From positions 62,001 through 126,000 of the forward strand of contig CAJQUW010007929.1 in assembly GCA_907163375.1 (NCBI GenBank): a DNA stretch of 64,000 nt, written 5' to 3'. The position numbers and the translations under genes were made by a program. Shown piece after piece: positions 58,266-64,000 of the stretch (within the stretch, counting starts at the first letter, position 1; each line of letters starts with the position of its first letter). Below the pieces are notes generated by a model. It ran no database searches. It was not told the DNA's origin and saw only the letters and a list, made by a program, of their open reading frames with translations. Source of the stretch: Prostheceraeus crozeri (lineage: Eukaryota > Platyhelminthes > Polycladida > Euryleptidae).

Positions 58266-58944
58266 CTGAAACGGCAAGAAAATGTCTTCATTTTAAGAAT
58301 CGACTTACGAATTAATTCAAAGCAAGTGAAGCAGAAAAATTAAACAATGTGGATATGTTGCATACTTTTTGTATGTTTGTTATTTAGATCAAGAACTAAA
58401 TACATTGACTTTTTATTCATTGAGGTTTAGAACACTACAATTAAATCAATTGAATTTCAAAAACATTCCAAAATAATAGAAGCGTTGTTTCTTAAAACAA
58501 TTGGTAGATACGGGTACTTCGTCGTGGAACCGCATAGAATATATATAAAAAAGCGCATAGCTGGGTGGGAAAAGCCTCTACCTCTTCAATTGCAGTTGTT
58601 GTTGTCACTGATTTTTCCGTCTCCCTCCTGCGCAGGAGGCCTCGTGCTCAATCAGCAAACAAATGCCTGCTGATTGGATGGGTTGCCTCGTGGAGGAGAT
58701 GGCCACTCTGATAACATTGAGGTCCATAATAAACCCACGGACATTCACACAGAGCGAACAGAATCGGCCGGGTTGGCAGTAACCCCAATGGACATATTTC
58801 CGATCCAATACTCAGCATATTGAAAATACCGATGCATTCAAATTTAACTGAAGTTTCTCAAGTAAATCAAGTATAATAATGGACTAGAATAAATATATCG
58901 CTTTTTTCATGGGTGTACCTGCACCTCAATGCTATGTTGCAGTG

Positions 58945-60321
58945 TAGGAACCGGTCACCGGTTCAGTGACGCCGGCCTGGCCCCGGCTGTAATATATTTG
59001 GAGATCGGCCGGTCTGCCTGCTGACCAGCTGCTCAGCTCATAGCGCCGGTGGTTAATTTAATTAGGTCCAAGTGGACCGTTGACAACATTCACTTTACAA
59101 TAACTTTTTAATCAATCAATTACAACAGTAAGAGCATGTCAGGGATGCGGAGTCCCATCATTTTGATAGGACTTCGACTCCGATTCCGGGGGTTGATAGG
59201 ACTCCGATTCCGACTCCCGGTGCCCAGTATATAAAGCCTAGTTGTTAAAAAAAACAACTGGTAGACTATATCATAGATCATTACAGGCTTACCTGAACTT
59301 ATCTTTAGTGATCATTGCTGTATCAATTATCAAAATTTTTCAATGAAAGCTTATCAGATGTCGCTTCAAGTTGGATGCACGCACGACTGGGCTCTTCCCA
59401 TCTTGTTGATGTGTGCTTCACACGGTTTTTCTCCAGTCTATACCAGGCAGGAAAATCCCTCATCCTTCTTTAAAAAATATGAGTGCACTTTCGATTTTAA
59501 TATGCGCATTGGAGGAGCCATCATGCAAGATTGATGTCTGGGTAAGAGGTAATGTTTTCAAACAAACTAGTATTTCATTTTTGTCTCTGATGTGACCTTT
59601 GGTGCGTAAGTGTGATCGAGGCTATAGGAAGGCTTGTCTCCTTTATTAACTCACCGAGTGAAAAGACAATTTTTTTTCACTATCACGGTTCATTCCCTCA
59701 ACTATTGCAAGCTTTGCATGCAGCAGTGTCTCTGTACTTTTGTTTGACGGAGAGCGTTGATATCAAGACAATGACAACTACGCACGAGGATGAATAATTT
59801 GTTTGTTTTATACTTTGGGTCTAGTTATAGGCCGGAGTCCGGAGTCCTATCACTTGATAGGACTCCGACTCCGACTCCAGCAAAAATGATAGGACTGCGG
59901 GACTCCGACTCCGCATCCCTGGAGCATGTAAATTTAACATAATTTGAGAGTAGGCCTACTCGTACGTATGTTATGTGACGTAGCGTAAATACTGCGAAAT
60001 AGTTTTTCAAAAAGTTGAAAAAGCAGCTGAAGTTTACCGGCAACTTATGCATATAGTTTCAAACCTTTCATCTCAAATAAAGTTTCCAGAATACTATATT
60101 CTAGCCTGTAAGAATTCTGTAGTCATTGTGTATTCCTTAGCCTGCTTATAGAAAAGTTATTCCGAATTTTGAGTATTTTCATTACATGGGATAGTTTATA
60201 GTTGGAAAACGTGGAATAAGTTGACGTCAGAATGTCTGACGATCAAACCATTAACCAACCGGTAAAAAGACGGCGGCCCGGCAACAGCCCAGCCGACAAT
60301 ACCCGGCCGGTTCCAACCCTA
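58945..60321. mobile_element. GC-rich hAT-like element, host of a second hAT
   Basis: Ends TAGGAACCGGTCACCGG and, reversed, TAGGGTTGGAACCGGCCGGG, in GC-rich surroundings with many CCGG and GGCC motifs. About 0.6 kb after removing the inserted element. No target duplication was recognised. Related ends occur at 7477 and about 50750. Confidence 0.68.
59142..59921. mobile_element. Non-autonomous hAT element, 780 bp, perfect 8-bp target duplication
   Basis: Inverted ends CAGGGATGCGGAGTC at both sides. GAGCATGT duplicated at 59134-59141 and 59922-59929. Just inside each end are repeated GACTCCGA/GATAGGACT motifs (59170-59215 and 59830-59915). No transposase. Inserted in the 58945-60321 element. 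Confidence 0.92.
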
Positions 60322-61319
60322 CCATGCTGAATTCACATTTTACAAATATCAATTAATATACATGTATATATTCATGAGGACATAAGCTTAGATGAATACG
60401 TCCATGAAAGTGTTTGACAAATAACCGTACTAAGTTGCAAAATTAAAATTTCTCATTATATCTCGTTATCTAGACTCAAATCATTCAAAAAGTGAAGCTA
60501 TCATAAGAGTTGTTTATAAGTTAACTCGAACACAGAAACACAGCAAGAAGATCAATTTTTATGAAAAAATTATGCCGAAAGTTTCCATATTTGAATTTTT
60601 CAGTTGTGGTGAATACAAATACACTTCAAGAGAACGGTATTACTCCTATATTATATATTGTATAACTATTTGGTTTACCTCTATGACACATGCAACTGTA
60701 ATTGCATTAATGTCAGAACACGCGCATGCTATTCAGTAAGGATCCTCAACGAGGTCAAAGCACTTTGGGTCGAAGTGACACATGGGCATAAATACTATAA
60801 GCTCGCATAACACGGGTAGTATATATCCATCAAGCTTGCTATTTGTGTTGCAAAGGTGTTCGTTGGAACTGACTAATAAGCAGCGTTGATGATGTATATA
60901 CTTAATTTTAGTGAAAAGAACATTAAGCATTTACGGGAATTACACGACAATACATCGGAGTTTGCTAAATACACTAATACAGAAGAGTAATTTATCTGAA
61001 ATTCAGAAACAGCAATGATAATTAGAAAAAAGGCTACTAGGGCTTTCCTCGTATTTTTCAACTAACAAAAATTACATTGTTCCATGTGATGACAATGATT
61101 GTAGTATGTTTACATATCAGAAGCACTTTATAGCATCAGACGTTGTTCTCCTAATATCCTGCTACAATTATAACACCGTATGTAGAAATGGCGCGGCTTT
61201 AAATTGCCGGTATTATTTTTGTATTTTGCCGCATGGTGCGGAATCTGCTTCTAAGAGCTGTGGGATTGGCCTGTCTCTGGTGGCAGTATTCATATGTGCT
61301 GAATAGTAATAACACTTAC

Positions 61320-61415
61320 ATCAATTTCTAGGCCCATCAAGCATTTGGCTTCATTACTAACAGCTGCTCCCAATATTGTTTCTGCGGCAGTTTCATTCAA
61401 CATGTTGCTATTGAT
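61320..61415 (-). CDS. LRRC74-like protein, exon
   Basis: Acceptor AATTTCAG, donor GTAAGT, 32 codons, phase 0 at both ends. It encodes INSNMLNETAAETILGAAVS, then NEAKCLMGLEID. Joined to the preceding exon it completes a repeat, LSILKINSNMLNETAAETIL, and matches the last repeat (LKLFLNP...) and the following linker (RMEELDIS) of LRRC74 proteins. Confidence 0.85.
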
Positions 61416-62008
61416 CTGAAATTAATGCAAAAATAAGAAACTGAATTGAATGTATTTTGAGTAGGAGCTGTTGGAGATTGCGAAAAATCAGACAAACTAT
61501 GGCTTTTAAGACAGACAGAAGTCCCAATCCACTTAAATATTAATTGTTCGAGCAATAAAGAAAGTTAACTCAGCTTCAACAGATGATTAAATTCTCAATA
61601 AAGGAATGAGGTATGAAGCTGTAACGGTGGTATTGACCGAGAAGAGCAAATTGAAAAATGGATGTCTTATTCTTACAACACATTGCTTTCTTCTTCTGAC
61701 GACGCAAAAGCAAAGTAAGTGTACGAGTATATTTCTTCAAAATTAGAAATCGAGACAATTCACAAGTCATAGTAACTGAAATGGTGATAAGTGTCATGAA
61801 AAAATCAAAAACATTGAAAATCTAAGCGCAATATTTAGTATAATGTGACTTATGCTAGATCAGTCGCTACTATTCTGATGTACTTGTAGACAACAATGTC
61901 ATGCTAGAAGAATATTCATTGCTTTGAAAATATTAAGTGCTTAATGAAAATATAAGTAAAAGGCTTTCATTGATTATCAAACAAGTTTATAAATAGATTT
62001 CTTCTCAC
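61416..62008 (-). other. LRR gene intron
   Basis: 0.6 kb, AT-rich. I see nothing in it. Confidence 0.6.
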
Positions 62009-62289
62009 CTTCAATATCGACAGATAACTGCTGTTGGCTAATAGGAAGCACAAATGTTCTACGCCTTGATTTGTGATTCGAGTACCGCTAATATCGAGTG
62101 TTTTGAGAACTTCGTTATGGCACAATGGATGACTGAGCAATTGAATACCTTGATTCCCAAGACCATTCCACGCAATCTTCAGTTCCTTTAGTCTAACATT
62201 TTCCTGAATTGTTTCAACCAGAGCTTTTGCTGTTGCTGTTCGGAAGCAATTCCAACCCAGATCAATCGATAGCAACGTGTCATTAAAAC
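62009..62289 (-). CDS. LRRC74-like protein, exon with ribonuclease-inhibitor-type repeats
   Basis: Acceptor TTTCAG, donor GTGAGA. After a split Cys codon it encodes three RI-type repeats: LLSIDLGWNCFRTATAKALV, LKELKIAWNGLGNQGIQLLS and LKTLDISGTRITNQGVEHLC, ending LANSSYLSILK. Spacing is about 28 residues, and the LxxLxLxxNxI/LGNxG pattern is that of the LRRC74A/B and NLR-like repeat family. Such repeats form a curved solenoid for protein binding; the cell role of LRRC74 proteins is not established. 281 bases, ending in phase 0. Confidence 0.92.
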
Positions 62290-63387
62290 CTGAAAATAAA
62301 TTCGATGCCTAAACAGGAGATCCAATTTTGAGATCTCGACAATATTTTAGGCAATCGAGATCTCAACTGTGAGAAATTTGAGATACTTTTGCAAAAAATG
62401 ATTTGGAGCTTTTACAATTTATTGCAACCATCAATTAATCAATTGCATGTTCATGCAATTATCAATTTCTGAAATTAATTGAACAGGATGTAATGAGACA
62501 TCCAACATGGGTTCCATAATTTATTTATACCTGTAGTGCCCGTTGGAAGGTAGTTGCGTCCTCAAGTGGTCAGGCATATTTGATGATATTGATTTATTAC
62601 AAAATGCAAGAGAAAGCGCAAGGTTCCAAGGAACTGTGAGTCTAATTCTATAAGCAATCAACAACACATCCATGATGATATCATTTTTGCTAAGAACTAC
62701 CAAGTTAAGTTTGAGAAAAAGCGTCGACCAAAAGTTCGACGCATGTCGCTCTCCTACCCCGTCGAGAGTCAACACTTGAGGCAAAAATAAATAGTTCGTG
62801 ACAGCAGTTGCTGTCAGCATTAGGCGTCAATTCAAATTCTATAATGCAAAAAATAAATGACAAAGCAGATACCGTTTAATAACTAAAAACATTTTTGACA
62901 CAAATAAATGTAAATGAATGGAACGCCTCGTAACTGATAGTGGAGATTTTTATTCAACATTATTTCAGCTTCTGAAGAAAGCATCATCAAAACAAATGAA
63001 TACAACACACATTAGTGCAATGTACTGCATAATATATGTACATGCACATTGTTATGACGCGAGCCGTACTGACGAGCCCTTGCAGGGCGCTTAAATTGCT
63101 TAAATTATTCAAGTCTGAGTACATCCTTCTATTCAATGCACATTGTTGTATTCACTGTACATGTATATATGCTATGCATACATCTAATACAACAACGTAC
63201 GTATTCCAGTATGAAATGACAAATGCTATACTATGCAATAGAAGTCGCAATTAATTTGAGGAGAATGTTTGTGAATGTGAAATGAGATTATCATGTTAAA
63301 GGTTGACGCTCCTTTCTAATATATTTCTTCAGGTCAAGATACAGAATAATTCTCTCACAAGTATGAACGATTATGACGGTTACTTAC
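62290..63387 (-). other. LRR gene intron
   Basis: 1.1 kb. An open frame of 99 codons on the - strand (62521-62820) matches nothing I know and has no splice context. I see nothing else. Confidence 0.5.
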
Positions 63388-63469
63388 ATAACGCTTTAGC
63401 GATCTTTGCTCCAGCTTTATCTTCGAGGCTGTTGTGACTGATGTCAAGCACTTGTATGCTTCTGTTTTT
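63388..63469 (-). CDS. LRRC74-like protein, first visible exon (gene continues to the right)
   Basis: Acceptor TTTTGCAG, donor GTAAGT. It encodes KNRSIQVLDISHNSLEDKAG then AKIAKAL and one base of a split codon. LQVLDISHNxL.D.GA..IA.AL is one RI-type leucine-rich repeat of 28 residues that continues into the next exon at LLSIDLGWN. The N-terminal exons lie beyond base 64000. Confidence 0.9.
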
Positions 63470-64000
63470 CTGCAAAAAGAATCGAATTTTTAATTTAATT
63501 GATATACTTCGAAATTAAACCTAAGTGCAAGAAAATGAATAACTCTCTAATTGGGATACATCCTAACAAACCATTTCCAAGTGCTACTGTTCTGACTGCT
63601 AATGTGACAGATTTAATCATTAGCTTTCTCAACCAGCTCCCAGGTCAGTCAAAGCTTGTCGATTTAGTTAATTGACTAAATGATGTATGTAAATTAGAAT
63701 TGGTTGGTGTCTGACATGACAATTTTCAGAATGATAAGCATTAAAAATCAAATATCAATGTGTGATGTTGTAGTAGGTCTAAGTGAGACATTTCATGCGC
63801 CGCCGAAAAAACTTCCAATGAAGAATCTTAACATTATATTGGACAGCAGCGTGAGAAACATCATTAAGATTCATTTTACTTGATGGTGTAAATTATATTA
63901 AGGCATGTGTAATACCGGTGATACTGTCAGTTATTAATTAGCCTACTTTACATCCTCTGAATAAATTCATTGATAATTTCAAAGTGGTTATATACCGGGT

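Larger units (their letters stand above)
58266..61319 (-). other. LRR gene intron holding nested hAT elements
   Basis: A 3-kb intron with the nested pair at 58945-60321. Short open frames on either strand match nothing known. I see nothing else. Confidence 0.6.

Noticed and set aside
62521-62820. 99-codon open frame on the - strand in an LRR gene intron
   Set aside because: No recognisable domain, no splice junctions joining it to the LRR exons, and not leucine-rich-repeat in pattern.
1-64000. Search for LTR-type, Polinton-type or other virus-like elements, and for toxin genes
   Set aside because: No integrase, protease, capsid, packaging ATPase or protein-primed polymerase signature was recognised. 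The reverse transcriptases present belong to LINE and Penelope-like elements.

Overview
The window looks like AT-rich nuclear DNA from an invertebrate animal. The evidence is short phase-matched exons with GT/AG borders, introns of up to about 18 kb, and a transposon mix (permuted Penelope-like element, CR1/Jockey-type LINEs, Tc1, mariner, hAT and Harbinger-like elements, many MITEs) typical of invertebrates. The species cannot be told from the sequence alone. I see no bacterial genes, rRNA, complete tRNA or CRISPR array, and no LTR retrovirus-like or Polinton-like element.

Two host genes are present, both partial. (1) An M1-family zinc aminopeptidase runs on the + strand in nine exons between 4843 and 54485. 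The exon with the HEXXH motif lies before the window. The first visible exon carries the third zinc ligand (WLNEG) and the next ends with the catalytic tyrosine (TYSK). All nine exons join in one frame, 1035 coding bases ending in TGA at 54485, which is early for the family. (2) An LRRC74-like leucine-rich-repeat gene runs on the - strand, with four 3' exons between 63469 and 58137 joining in one frame to a stop. Its 5' part lies beyond the right edge. The two genes converge, with about 3.65 kb between their stops.

Most other interpretable sequence is transposable elements, many nested, sitting in two giant introns of the aminopeptidase gene. Intron 8128-26418 holds: a TA-flanked MITE (8942-13437) split by a Penelope-like element with permuted domain order (about 9058-12770), itself hit by a small MITE; a TIR element (14434-15746) carrying a hairpin MITE; a Tc1 gene (16322-17257); a TIR element with a degenerate subterminal repeat array (17315-20344), split by a hAT element with perfect 8-bp target duplications; a SINE-like repeat pair; an inverted repeat copy (21848-23060); and a Harbinger-like element (23762-25600).

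Intron 29139-46141 holds: a hammerhead-like hairpin (30961); a LINE relic; a 748-bp almost fully palindromic element (32069-32816); another MITE; a CR1/Jockey-type LINE (about 34700-39879) whose endonuclease region is split by a mariner (37056-38498) and whose ORF1 start is abutted by a hAT-like MITE (39888-40892); a TIR element containing a 40-bp minisatellite; and a LINE 3' chimera. Further right are a second copy of the TA-flanked MITE (47371-48028), a ZBED-type hAT relic (51300-52761), and a hAT-in-hAT nest inside an LRR gene intron (58945-60321).
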